In this document: piece after piece, positions 40,081-52,377 of the stretch | Position numbering within the stretch: the first letter of the stretch is position 1 | Layout of the letters: every line of letters begins with the position of its first letter | Source of the DNA: Apostichopus japonicus | Lineage: Eukaryota; Echinodermata; Holothuroidea; Aspidochirotida; Stichopodidae | Length of the DNA: 64,000 nt | Reading direction: 5' to 3' | Assembly: GCF_037975245.1 (NCBI RefSeq) | Contig: NC_092577.1 | Coordinates: 34,298,898-34,362,897, forward strand | Translations under genes and position numbers: made by a program | The notes under the pieces: model-generated | What the model was told of the DNA's origin: nothing | Database searches by the model: none | Seen by the model: only the letters and a program-made list of their open reading frames with translations

Positions 40081-41439
40081 ACAACACCCAAATTTCGGGC
40101 CCAAATCAACCCAACGTTATTTAAGAAATAACCAATGTTACTGAAAGGAAGGAATGGCTTGTTCTAACATTTTGAGTGAGCTACGCTGAGGCGACATACA
40201 GTAAGTTTTACTGAATTCAATTTCTTAACACTGTGTTTAATATTATACTGAGCTGAGCACCATCAGTGCAGGGTTAATGGAGGGTAACCAATCTTAGTGT
40301 TTACCAGGCCCGGTGTTTACACTGATCAATAAGATCCCGGGATTCTCCTTGTAGTGGCGCCTCAACATAAACACCAGCCCTATAAGTAACCCCACTTTCC
40401 AACAATGATAAAGAAAACTTCCATGTCAATTACACAGAGTTTCCTCACCTTCTGAAACTATGACGACAACCTGTGTGTACATAGAGTTTAAGTTTTTGAA
40501 AAAAAAACCCTCCCAGACTGAAATTTAGAAAACAGACTATTTGGAACAGTGATTGGTAAACAAATCTGACAATGGGAACAGTGTTGTAAATTGACTGTTG
40601 CCGATGTGTGCTTTATTCTAGTTTTCAGTTTAACGCCAAACTTGTCATCGACTCACAGATTGGGAGTGTCAAATAAGGAGCAATATTACATAGAGCTTCT
40701 ACATGTACAGTGCATACTTGAACTAACCATGAGATGGCACATTTTACATTTATGACCTTATAAATCAAACTGCTTGATACCAATTAAACAGTTTCAAGCA
40801 AAGCAAAACCAGGCTTGTTATAGCCACCACCCTCAATCTCCACCACCACCTCCCTCCTCCTATCCTAGACTCCTCCTCTCCAGGCCCATCTGCCCTTAAT
40901 TCTAACCTTATTTGCACAAAAAAAGTTTGCTTTTATAGTTATACTGTAGTTAATAACAAATTTATGTCAAATGTTTGTTAATGTTTAACATTTTTGTTTT
41001 GTTTTGCGAGTGATTAATATAATACGAAAGACCATAATTAATTGGTCAAACAAAAGAGATACAAAGATCCCTTTGTTTAATAAGTAAGACCTACTGTATT
41101 CCAATCTTCTTTTGAAACAATAAGGACTTCTTACATTAATTTGGTAAATTATTGCCAATATTGGTGTAAAGGATGATTTTAGACAGAAACTTAGTCATGA
41201 TATACATGTGTTAAAGTTCAAGAACAAAAGAAGGAATATTGAGTGCAAGCAATGTTCCTACTTACAGTAGCTTATATTCTGTATTACAAAATATTCAAAC
41301 ATTAAAATGCTAAATATCTGAAATGCTCCTTTAAGGCTTAATTGATATGAAGTCTGCTGCCCATTGCAGGCCTAAATGTTTCTATGTCAGTCATTTGTTA
41401 TTTGTAAATTATAACTTCTAATAACTCTATACTACACTA

Positions 41440-41720
41440 TGTTCTTTTATTTTCATGAATTCATGTAAAACAGCAGTTCACCTTTAGACAACATTCAACA
41501 CCATCTGTCATTTACAAATTCATAACACATTGTAAACATGTCATTTGAGGTTATAAAAGTCTCATGTTCTACCATTAAGTTGTGTGCATTGCATCTGAGG
41601 AACTGGGCTAATATAGTCTCTGTATTAGACTACATAGACCAGTCACTTTAATTGATGAGCTTGAAATGTTTAAAGGGTCATTCTTAAACAGTTACAAGTG
41701 CTACACATCATGGCCACTGA
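41440..41720. repeat. Long direct repeat family, diverged copy 3
   Basis: It shares with 1-765 the ordered words ACATTCAACA, CATCTGTC, CATTGTAAAC versus CATTTTAAAC, TGTCATTTG, TTTAAAGGGTCATT and others. It is older than the other two copies, so the family is dispersed and not only a flank of the GTPase gene. Confidence 0.6.
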
Positions 41721-41943
41721 TATCAGTATTTTGTAATGGTCTATATACCTACAGTATTACAATCCTGTAACATATATTAATTCTGTGCCTAATATCATCC
41801 TTTAAGTATGAAAGGAATATATTTTCCCTGCAGTGAGCCTCAAGATACACAATTACCCAGTCATAACTGCCATATTTTATTGCCAGAACTTGACCTATTG
41901 TTACCAGTGACCTAAACAAATTAACCAGAATGAAAACATGTCA

Positions 41944-44618
41944 TGGTTCCTTGCTGCTGTTCATTAGTTCCATTCATAGGGAAATTTCTAACAAAGCCCT
42001 AATACAACAACAGTAATTTATGCTCACAAACTTTTGTTGCCAAAGTAATGCTAAGCCCTGATATCAATTGCAACACACATCAGTGTGTGAAGACTATCTA
42101 CCATTATCATCATACCAAGTTTGACGAAATTCCCATTAGTAATAGTAGCCAAGTAATTGCAATTTGGAGTATTTCACGTTTGACCCCATGACCTCATTAA
42201 TATTCATGATATGAGCACCAAAATCAACAGGGTTAATCTACTTACTATTGGCCACCCACTCACCAAGTATGGTAATGATTGGTCATTCCCTTGTTGAGTT
42301 ATTGTGCATACAAACTTTTCATAACGAAATAATGCTAGCCCCCCCCCCCCTTATAAACATGCATGATATCAATTGCAACACACATCAGTGTGTGGAGACT
42401 ATCTACCAATATCATCATACCAAGTTTGACGAAACTCCAATAAATAGTAGCCAAGTTATTGCAACTTGGGAGTTTTTCACGTTTGACCCGTGACCTCATT
42501 AATATTTTTTAACTTTGACCTCGTATAACTTCGCACACGAAGGTCACACGGGGGTCAACCTATTGACATTTATGATCAGAAGGTACCTTTGACATTTTTG
42601 GTGACCTCGGATCACATGACCGTTAAGTTTGAAAATATTCCCCTATACCATTTGCAACTTGTCCCAAAATATCAACCGTGTCACACCTTGGAACTGAGAG
42701 TTATTGCATTAAATGTCTGAAAATTAACTTTGACCTCGTATAACTCCGCACACGAAGGTCACACGGGGTCAACCCATTGACATTTATGATCAGAAGGTAC
42801 CTTTGACATCTGAAAATAGCATCGAAACTGTAAAAATCCCCAAAACATGAAAAGGTCACCAGAGGTCAAATTGAGGTCAAGGGTCACCCAGATGCGGGTC
42901 GACAATTGGATTGAATTGAAGCAACTCCCAACCCTAACGGACAATTCGTTCTCAAGTTATCGCAAAAATACTAGTTTTTTATCATTAATTGACCTTTGGT
43001 GACCTCGGATCACATGACCGTTAAGTTTGAAAATATTCCCCTATACCATTTGCAACTTGTCCCTAAATATCAACCGTGTCACACCTTGGAACTGGGAATT
43101 ATTGCACTAAATGTCTGAAAATTAACTTTGACCTCGTATAACTCCGCACACGAAGGTCACACGGGGGTCAACCCATTGACATTTTTGATCAGAAGGTACC
43201 TTTGACATCTGAAAATAGCATCGAAACTGTAAAAATCCCCAAAACATGAAAAGGTCACCAGAGGTCAAATTGAGGTCAAGGGTCACCCAGATGCGGGTCG
43301 ACAATTGGATTACATTGAAGCAACTCCCAACCCTAACGGACAATTCATTCTCAAGTTATCGCAAAAATACTAGTTTTTTATCATTAATTGACCTTTGGTG
43401 ACCTCGGATCACATGACCGTTAAATTTGAAAATATTCCCCTATACCATTTGCAACTTGTCCCTAAATATCAACCGTGTCACACCTTGGAACTGGGAATTA
43501 TTGCACTAAATGTCTGAAAATTTACTTTGACCTCATATAACTTCACACACAAAGGTCACCTGGGGTAAACCTATTGACATTTTTGATTGTTGAGACGTGA
43601 ATATAGCATCAAAACTGTAAGAATTCAAACATTTTTTCTTTGCCCATTTTCTCACCAAAAATACTAGTTTTTTAACATTAATTGACCTTTGATGACCTCG
43701 GATCACATGACCGTTAAGTTTGAAAATATTCCTCTATACCATTTGCAACTTGTCCCAAAATATCAACCTTGTTACACCTTGGCCCTGGGAGTTATTGCAT
43801 TAAATGTCTGAAAATTAACTTTGACCTTGTATAACTTTACACACAAAGGTCACCCGGGTGTCAACCCATTGACATTTTTGATCGGAAGGTACCTTTGATA
43901 TCCAAATCTAGCATCAAAACCAAACATTTTCTTTTTCGCCCGTTTTCTCCCAAACTAAGCACATTTTTTCTAATGTGACCTTTGACCTTTTGACCTTGGT
44001 TTCAAATGTAGTTTGATCTGCTGATTCCAAAAATCAACACGATAAGTCTGTACAGCCATCCTAACTCTGACCGAAAACTTTGACCCCATATAAGTTCGCA
44101 CACAAAGGTCACACGGGGGTCAACCTATCGATATTTATGATTGGAAGGTACCTTTGACATCTGAAAATAGCATCGAAACTGTAAAAATCCCCAAAACATG
44201 AAAAGGTCACCAGAGGTCAAATTGAGGTCAAGGGTCACCCAGATGTGGGTCGACAATTGGATTACACTGAAGCAACTCCCAACCCTAACGGACAATTCGT
44301 TCTCAAGTTATCGCAAAAATACTAGTTTTTTAACATTAATTGACCTTTGGTGACCTCAGATCACATGACCGTTAAGTTTCAAAATATTGCCCTAACCAGT
44401 TCACAAGTTGTCCCAAAATATCAACCTTGTCGCACATTGGCACTGGGAGTTATTGCAGTTTTAGTATTTTGGGTTTTTGGACCATAACTGACCTTTGGTG
44501 ACCTTTGTGGGCACCAAAAACAATAGGGTTCATCTACTCACTATGGGCCACCCACCCACCAAGTTTGATCATGATCAGTCAATCCCTTGTTGAGTTATCG
44601 TGCATACAAGCTTAAGCG

Positions 44619-44652
<34 letters not shown>

Positions 44653-44694
44653 CAACCTGAATACATAGGTTCCTTTGCTTTCAGCAAGGAACCA
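41944..44694. mobile_element. TGACCT-rich composite element, copy A
   Basis: Bounded by TGGTTCCTTGCT at 41944-41955 and its complement AGCAAGGAACCA at 44683-44694. The left part has two units of about 306 bp (ATATCAATTGCAACACAC at 42060 and 42366). The middle has units of about 398 bp starting near 42599, 42996, 43394 and 43690, a longer variant unit, then 44345. A (CA)n run and a small terminal hairpin close the right end. There is no coding frame and no clear target-site duplication. Likely a non-autonomous transposon carrying an internal satellite. Confidence 0.7.
44613..44651. repeat. (CA)n microsatellite inside element A
   Basis: Uninterrupted CACACA run just before the terminal hairpin. 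Element B has the equivalent at 54826-54867. Confidence 0.9.
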
Positions 44695-45039
44695 AAAAAG
44701 ATCCATTTTAGCAGGTTACACATGTTAGTGGGAGTAACAATGAAACACTTTGTGTTAGGAAGGGTCTTATACAAATAGCAAACAATGGGAGTGATTCTTA
44801 TTGCTGCTGGGAATCACAAACTTTATGGTTTTAATGCATATCCAGATAAAATGTACATATTATTCAGTTATACATAGACACAGGTACAGGAATAATATTA
44901 TTTTAGGACAGTCTTGTGTAATGTTAGCAGTTTTAAAGCACAGTATCAGTACTGTATGAACTTAGTTTCTGTACAAGAAGTTAACCCTTATCCTAAACTG
45001 GGATGTTTGCCGCAGGACAGGTTACCATAGGTCTAGGGA

Positions 45040-45292
45040 TTGTGCTTTTATTTATTTCTCAGTGGTTAATGCCGGTGCCTTTCAATCATAAGGTCCGGAG
45101 TTTGAGTCACTCCAAGAGTTAATGTTTGTCGTCCAGTTACAGAGTTGTTGACAAATGATAATTCATGATCATCATGGACGTTATATGATATATAAGAGAC
45201 TGACTTCGGTCAGCTTGCGGATTTGATAAGCAACCATGGCTTCTTCGCGAGTTCCTGCTTGCAGGAGGATCTAAAATACATACATACATATT
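45040..45292 (+). mobile_element. tRNA-derived SINE
   Basis: An A-box-like TCTCAGTGGTTAATGCCGG near 45055 and a B-box-like GGAGTTTGAGTC near 45095 are separated by a tRNA-like anticodon arm. An unrelated body follows (containing GACTTCGGTCAGCTTGCGG and a CCTGCTTGCAGG palindrome), then a (CATA)n 3' tail ending near 45290. The layout is head, body, simple tail. Target duplication not identified. Confidence 0.65.
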
Positions 45293-48200
45293 TCTAATTG
45301 ACAAACAGCTCAGCTGGACATACTGTAGAAAGCTATTCGAATACACAGTATACTGTAGAGTGCAGTACAGGGAGACCCTTTACACATACATGTACACAAG
45401 CTGTACAGTATTGACAACTGAGAGAGGTTTGTATTTGACCATATTAATCTGCTACAGATGGACCACCTGTGGCTACAGTGTGAATCACAGAAATGAGGAT
45501 GCCACATGTATTGAAAGATTTAGTGTAATGTCCAGTTGACTAATTGTACAGACATTCATAACAGAATGGGAAACAGTGTCAAAGGTCACATTCAAATTCC
45601 TTTCATATGGCACACATGTGGTCATGACTGAATAGTAAAGTGATGATATTCAACAGTGAAGCTACTGTACACTACAGTATTAGACTAGCTTGCACAGACT
45701 TTAGCAAAACATTTTCTGATAATTGAGATTAATACAGGGTAAGACAAACAATTATTAATTAAATTTTCCAGACAAGAATGAATTAATAACTAAGCTGTTT
45801 AACAGTTTTATTATCACACTGTCAATGTATGTAAATGAACCATGATTGAAATACCAGTACAGTATGGATGTAACAATAAACAACACCAGTTACATTATGT
45901 ATCTGAACTGACTTCCTCAAATTTATGACTTCTACTGACAGGCTGACATACCACACTGGCGACAGTCAACATGAATGAATACCATACAGTACTGTATGTA
46001 CTGTATGTATGTGGTCTGTGTGTACCATGTAACAGTTGTAAGTCAAAATTTTGAGATAATGTTGCTCTACGCAACACTGTCTTACTGTACAATAATTGTC
46101 CTCTTACAAAGGACAGAAAATGTTGCAATTCATCAGCAATTTCCACGCTAAGATTCCTTTGAAAAGGAAGGGGGAGGAAGTGGTCGGAGAAACTACCTTT
46201 TACCATAAATCAATATCAGTACTGAACTGTACATGTTCTAACATAATAACAAGCAATCTATCCGAAATCATAACATAGCCGGAACAGCTGTGGCATAAGA
46301 ATTCACTTGAGGGCCCGGGGGGGGGGGCAATGGTTATGGTACTTAGATAGGACCCCTAAAGCAAGCGATGTGGACAAAAGCAAAAACCACATTAGCAAAA
46401 TGAGAACTGGTTCCAAAATCTTCTTGATGATACTGAACAGGTCTGTCACTTTTGAACCCAATACTGTAGGCTACTGTATGTGAACCTTTCTCTCAGGTGC
46501 AGAGTTGCATGGCCCCTACTGTACTGTACGACTCAAGGGCCCAGGCTAGTCCTGCTCTCAACCCCTGGTGTTATGCAACTGCTTCACGGTGGAGGACTAA
46601 AGTGCTGTGAAGTGGCTTCTAGCTGTTCATGTGTGGGAATAATTTGTTAAAATTACCAGTTATTAGCAATTTTTAACAACAGCAACTTTGGCATCAATAA
46701 CTGATGACCTTTAAGAGCACTGGCTGAGCTTGTTTTGTCTGTTAGATGTAGACTCTGCTTTCAGGGTCACAAATGTTGTCTAAGATGCTATTTATATCTA
46801 GTTACCAAGGCAACCAGTTATCTGATTTGAATTCCATATGGTTGAAGTTTACCTGTTTCTGCCACAAATTTTTAGCTGTGATGTACAGTACGGTACAGCA
46901 AATTGTTGAAAGTTCACAAAAAATCCTAGATAGTAAGGTGTGTTATTAAACTAGAATATTTAATGTCCAAATGAGGAAACAGTGATGGTCTTATCAAAGA
47001 GTCCTGAACCTTGTGCAATCCCATTGCAGGGTCTCTGAAACTCATTTATAATGTATGATGCTCTGGTCTTTTATAAAATTATAACAAAAAATCCAAAAAA
47101 TGCATACATACATATAACTTCATAAAAATATAGAAAGTATATAAAAATATAGAAGTTCTTAAAGGAAATAAGTTAGGGTTGAAAATTTGGATCAAGTCTT
47201 ACTCATATTTAATGAGAAATAACACACAAATTTCCTTTGGAGAGAAATTTGTTTGCCCCCTTACTGGGAGCAATCTGTTTAAGCAAACATACATGTTATT
47301 GAACCACATGGGGTATTTTCTAAATATAACATTATTTGACAGAGTTCAACCTCCCCACAGGGTGGGATGTTATACTCAAGGTCTGATCAACACAGTTTAA
47401 CTGTGCTATTATGACCTTATAGAACGATACACACTGTAAATGATCTGAGCACTGTACAATACTGTTCCATGTAACATACAGATTTGGTTTTCAGGTATAA
47501 CGGTATGTATATATACTGTACACTACAAGGGACGAAATAGTTTTAGAGAATTGATTAGCAATAATTGCTCGATAATTCTTGGAAATAGCAATTAGCATTA
47601 GCAGGTACTGCATCTTTTGCTAATCAAAAGTAATATTGATTAGCAACTGGCAATTCTTGGGTAGCAAATTGCTATGCGAACCCAGTTATTTCGTCCCTTG
47701 CACTATAAAGTACTAGTCTATGATACTACTAGCAATATACACTAAAGTTTAAGTTAAGAATTTAAATGTAGCATTGAACTTTTGGGATTTCCAAATTGCC
47801 AGTCCAAAAGTCTCAGTGTGATATTATTTACCTCACCATGCTAACTGTCCGCTTAAAAAAAACTGTGGGACTTAACACAGGATGCCTTTCTTAACAGCTA
47901 CGTTACATTTCATAAACTGATGTAAAAATACACAGTTTAAGTCTTACACTTAAGAGCTACAGTACTTGTTGGTACTTACTGTACATTCTCTATGTCTATG
48001 ACAGTACAGTACTTACTGTAGTCTGCAAACATTAAGGCCTATGAACCAGGATCAAAACTAGATCAAATTTCTCATTCTTCATTTCAAACCCATTTCTGCT
48101 GTCTGGATTATAGAAAATCCTCCTGATTTTTTTACTTTCTTTCACTAGTGAAATTCCACCATACTGTATCTGACAACATACCTGTATATACCACATATTG

Positions 48201-51200
48201 AGCAAAGTTAGATTATATAATGGAAAAATATTCAAATTAATTGTTCCATCCAAAAGATAAATTTTTTAAGCACACTGTGGGCCTCCTCCCTGCTTTGTAT
48301 TATTTTATCAGAGGCATAGAAGTTAGCTCAGTGGAGGAGCAGAGTAATGGGTATTTACATGCCCCTTCCCCAGTCCTCTACATAAATTGCTAAAGAAAGA
48401 AGAAGGAATTGGGACATCAAAGTAATTCTTCTTTCTATCTCTACCCGAGGAAAATAAGGACTTGAACTACGCTGCAGATTCTGGCAGCTTAGCCCCCCCC
48501 CCCCCCCCCGCTGGAAACCTCCCATCCCCTGTATTATTAAGTGTACCCAAGAAATTTGGTTTGTCTTTCTTAAATGAATTCTTGGGGCGAATGAATTTTT
48601 ACTGACATGTACAGATGTGTATTTGTGCTTGGAAATCCCTACTGTACGAGAGGACAAGAAAGACACCACAGTGCTTCGTCCCTAGATCTTCACCGGAGCT
48701 CTTCCTCCTTGCCGACTCCCTGCCCTCTTATCCAATAACTATGAATCCACAATCCCATCAGAAGTCCCTCCTGCATTTCTGATGTTATCACACATCAAAA
48801 TCGGTCTCTTTGAATGGGTCCCCACTTGTGAAGTTTGAACAAAGGCCCTGGCTGATGCTAACACCTCTTCTAAGCAAAGAAGGCCAAAATCAGGTAATCT
48901 TTAAGTTATTTAGGGCCTTTTAACAGGTCTTACTTTCAAATTCGGAAATAATTGAGGGCCACTTGTAAAGATCGGGGGGGGGGGGGGAATCATGCAATCC
49001 GGGGAACTTTAGTCTGCCCAGGGACAAGTACTCCTTGGGCCTTTTCATGAAATCCAGGAACATAGCAAATTTTGATGCATGGTCACTTTTTCGATTATCT
49101 GTAAGCCCACTTGTGCTGTAGCCATTTGTATGGTTTATGAACTTAATTTGGCCGAAAACAATTACTGACATGTCTTACCGTTTAGGCCTATCACTACAAT
49201 GTTTTTATTTGGTCTAAGTAAGCCTAGCCTAGTACTGTAACACTAACAGTTAAAAAGTTGATTAGCCTATAGATTATACCTTTCAGTTTCAGCAAATGTC
49301 ACTAGGCTTCTTCTATTTTAAGTAGGACATCAAAGAGTTGTTAGCCTAGGCCAAACCCATTACACTCCATTGAACGAAACAAGAAACAAACATGACTGCA
49401 AATAATGTCCTATCTTGTCTATGATAATTATTTTTAGCCTAGGTAGGCCTCACACTAGTAACAAACACAATGTTCATGAGCCTAAGCATGGCCTAGATAC
49501 CTAAATGATACCTTTCGTAGTGGTTGTTGGACTAACCTCCACACACAAAAATAGCACTAAGTTAGGCTATACCGAACCCAAGTTACTGTACATTAAATTT
49601 AAAGGACATACGGTAACTTGTATTGTACAGTAAGTTAGGCCTAACGATAGTGAAGCAGATGTCACTAGGCTTCTTCTATATTTTATAAAGGAGTTTTTAA
49701 TCCTTGACGAACAATCGGATGAGTCGTTATAAAAGCGGTACTTACTCAGAAAGGGAAGACTTTTAAACGAAACAAGATGAACAATAACTGAGGGTATGTC
49801 CTGTTCGTCAACGTTATTAGTTTAACTGAAGTAATGTATGATACATTTACGTTCGGTTCCTTAGTTAATACTGTGTGAATGAATGTGTTTATGTACACAA
49901 GCCAATGCAAAGTCAAATTCTCGCCAAGTACACACACGGCATATTACTGTACGTGTGTTCATTCTGCCTGCGTGACAGAGGTCTTGTCTGATTTCAAGTT
50001 CGTAAAAGCGACATGGATCATTGAAAATAAATTAACCGTGGTTGGCTAAGCAATCAACTCAATATGATCCACCGTTGAGTAAATAAATATTAGCCATGCG
50101 TGGTGAAGTAACATCTGAGCAAAAGAAAACATACTAAGTCATGTATTCTCAGAAGTTATAACCACTGTTCTTGATACATAATTGATAACTTTTGATGTGG
50201 AAGAAGACGATCATGTAGTATTTGTTTTTACTTGTCGCAAAGAACAGATGCAAAATGGTGCTATCTTCGGCAAAGCTTTGAACTGATTATATGATCAATA
50301 AGTGGCATGGTACTCGGGGGCAGACACACCCCCCCACCCTCTTAGTACGCCAATGGTTACATATAAGTTGAACGAAACGGAAAGATTAGAAGCAAATCAG
50401 ATGTTAGGGTGGACTGGTGAACTTTATCATTTTATCGTTCAAACTGTTGTCATTCCCACACAATTCGGCTTATCCATTACTTTGGAAATTAAAAAAACAC
50501 AGATTCGCGAGATTATTGGTTTAACCTTCGCTGACAGAAACCTACCTTGCACTTGAAAAGATGGCTTGTCTTCTTAACTGATTAGTCTATATACTCCTCA
50601 TCATGATGGCTATCTTGAGTCTTATGTACAGAGATTCTCACGATATGCCTTGTTCTAAAAGTTATTCAAAACACAAACCCACCCCACCCCCAATGTTAGT
50701 CAACATCCGTCCCTAATATATAACAATTACACCATACAACAAAAGATAAATAGTGAATCAGTTTGTTGTCAAGGGACTCCAAAATTCCATTTTGACCTAT
50801 AGCTGATCCCATTCAATCCACATCATAACAGAACCTCCAAGATCCCTCCCCTCTCCCTCCATTGCACCCCTCCCCCCCCCCTGAAAAATTAATGGTATTT
50901 TGCAAGTCCATACCATTACCCTCTCCCTTCATATCTACACCGAATAAAGATAAACAAAAGACAGCAATATAAAAGACAAAATAATGGTTGAATCTAAATA
51001 ACACTTAATTTAATCACAATATTTATGTACAGAAGGTAGTAGCAAAATACTTAAATCCATTACTTCTTTTCTCGGTTTGTACGAAAAGGAAGGAAAATCT
51101 TTGTTTTTTTTTTATCAAATTTCTGACAAATGTTGAAAAAAGGAAAAGATAATTAAGTCCCATTAATTTAAACCAGTTCAAGTTGATATGAAGATCATGT

Positions 51201-52377
51201 AATAATATCCATACAGTTCAGTTTTTAATGGTTCTGATTTATTTCTGAAAATTCACATTTGTACAAAAACCAACAGAAATAAAAAAGTATATGTTTTCAA
51301 AGAGCATTAAGACATTATTTGCTTAAGACTCTCTAAAATGTAGTGACATAACCACTTGGGTAGGGAAATTACTGCCAAACCCTCCCTTCCTCCCCCCCTA
51401 AACCCCCACCCTTGAATAATCCTGGATAATCAACAGGCAAACCCAACTCAACACCAAAAAAAATTACATTTTCAAAACTGGCACTTATTCTGAAGCTTAC
51501 ATGACCAAAATTGTAAGGATGAAAGAACAACTCCTTCCCATCATCTCAATACTATTTTACAATTTTTGTGTATTCCATTTTTATCCTTAGTGTTTAAAAG
51601 ACTTAAAGACAACTGTTTAGTTTATAGAAAATACTGGTCCGTAAAGCTGTAACCACCAATCAATATCATCATCTACTATCTCTGCCCCACCCCCCCACCC
51701 AGACCCACCAACCCTACCCACTTTCACAGTATTTATTATATATATATTAACCGACTAGTCAGATTACGTAGGATGCATATTGTAGAAACATTTGAAGAGG
51801 TAGGAAGATAATAATTTAAATAAATCATTCTTTTGCCAAAATTGAGCAACGGCAAAGAAACGGAAAGAAAAGTAGGCTGCGCTTTGTTACATTTCAAGTA
51901 GTTTCCTTCTTAAATTTCTTTTAGTTTCATGTTTACAGTTGTCTATCCTATCTATTGTATACAAGACTCTAAACCTGAAAAGTCATGGTCAATCCATAGA
52001 ATTAAAATATAACAAAGGACACACATAAAACATTGCTCAGGGAGCATCTAGTATCTAGCATCACATATATATGCTATGTAAAACAATGGGCAAATTGCTA
52101 CAAAAATGCAAAGATGAAATTTCGATAGTAGGTTTTGTACATAAAGTAATCATAATTTGTCAGTATATCTTGAGCAAAAGAACTGAACTAAAACAACTGA
52201 AGCAACATGTGAAGGCTTATTTCATACCCTGTGATGCAAATGTGGTTTATTATAATGGCAGATTCAAAGGTCATTGGTATAACCCAAATTATGCTAGAAA
52301 TGTCAGAAATTGGTCACCCATGCTCAAATCTTAACAAGCATTTTACTACCACTTTTAACAAGAGCCCAAGGGCACTG
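45293..52377. other. Intergenic, no supported gene
   Basis: No protein family recognised in any frame. Contents: the MITE at 47526-47700, poly-C/G runs at 46316, 48493, 48975 and 50870, a TAGGCCTA-like-word-rich stretch at 49180-49660, and very frequent TACTGTA/TACAGTA words at 45300-48020. Confidence 0.5.
47521..47705. mobile_element. MITE, 175 bp, with 5-bp target duplication
   Basis: Element 47526-47700 has inverted ends CAAGGGACGAAATA and TATTTCGTCCCTTG (14 matching bases). CACTA lies immediately on both sides (47521-47525 and 47701-47705) as a target-site duplication. The interior repeats TTAGCAATTG-like words. No coding capacity. Superfamily not assigned. Confidence 0.88.

Larger units (their letters stand above)
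33362..41439. other. Upstream of EXTL3: long stretch without a supported gene
   Basis: No protein family recognised. EXTL3 promoter and 5'-UTR exons are expected here but could not be located. Contents: tandem arrays at 35460-35700 and 36612-36748, a LINE 3' relic at 37318-37410, poly-G at 35304, poly-pyrimidine at 38745-38790, and an extremely AT-rich block at 39925-40080. TACAGTA/TACTGTA words are frequent. Confidence 0.5.

Noticed and set aside
48490-48512. Poly-C/G runs here and at 4031, 5221, 35304, 48975 and 63525 as regulatory quadruplexes
   Set aside because: Uninterrupted homopolymers are widespread in this window and show no consistent position relative to genes.
50302-50556. 84-codon open frame in the intergenic region
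   Set aside because: No recognised family, starts beside a low-complexity C-run, no supporting exons.
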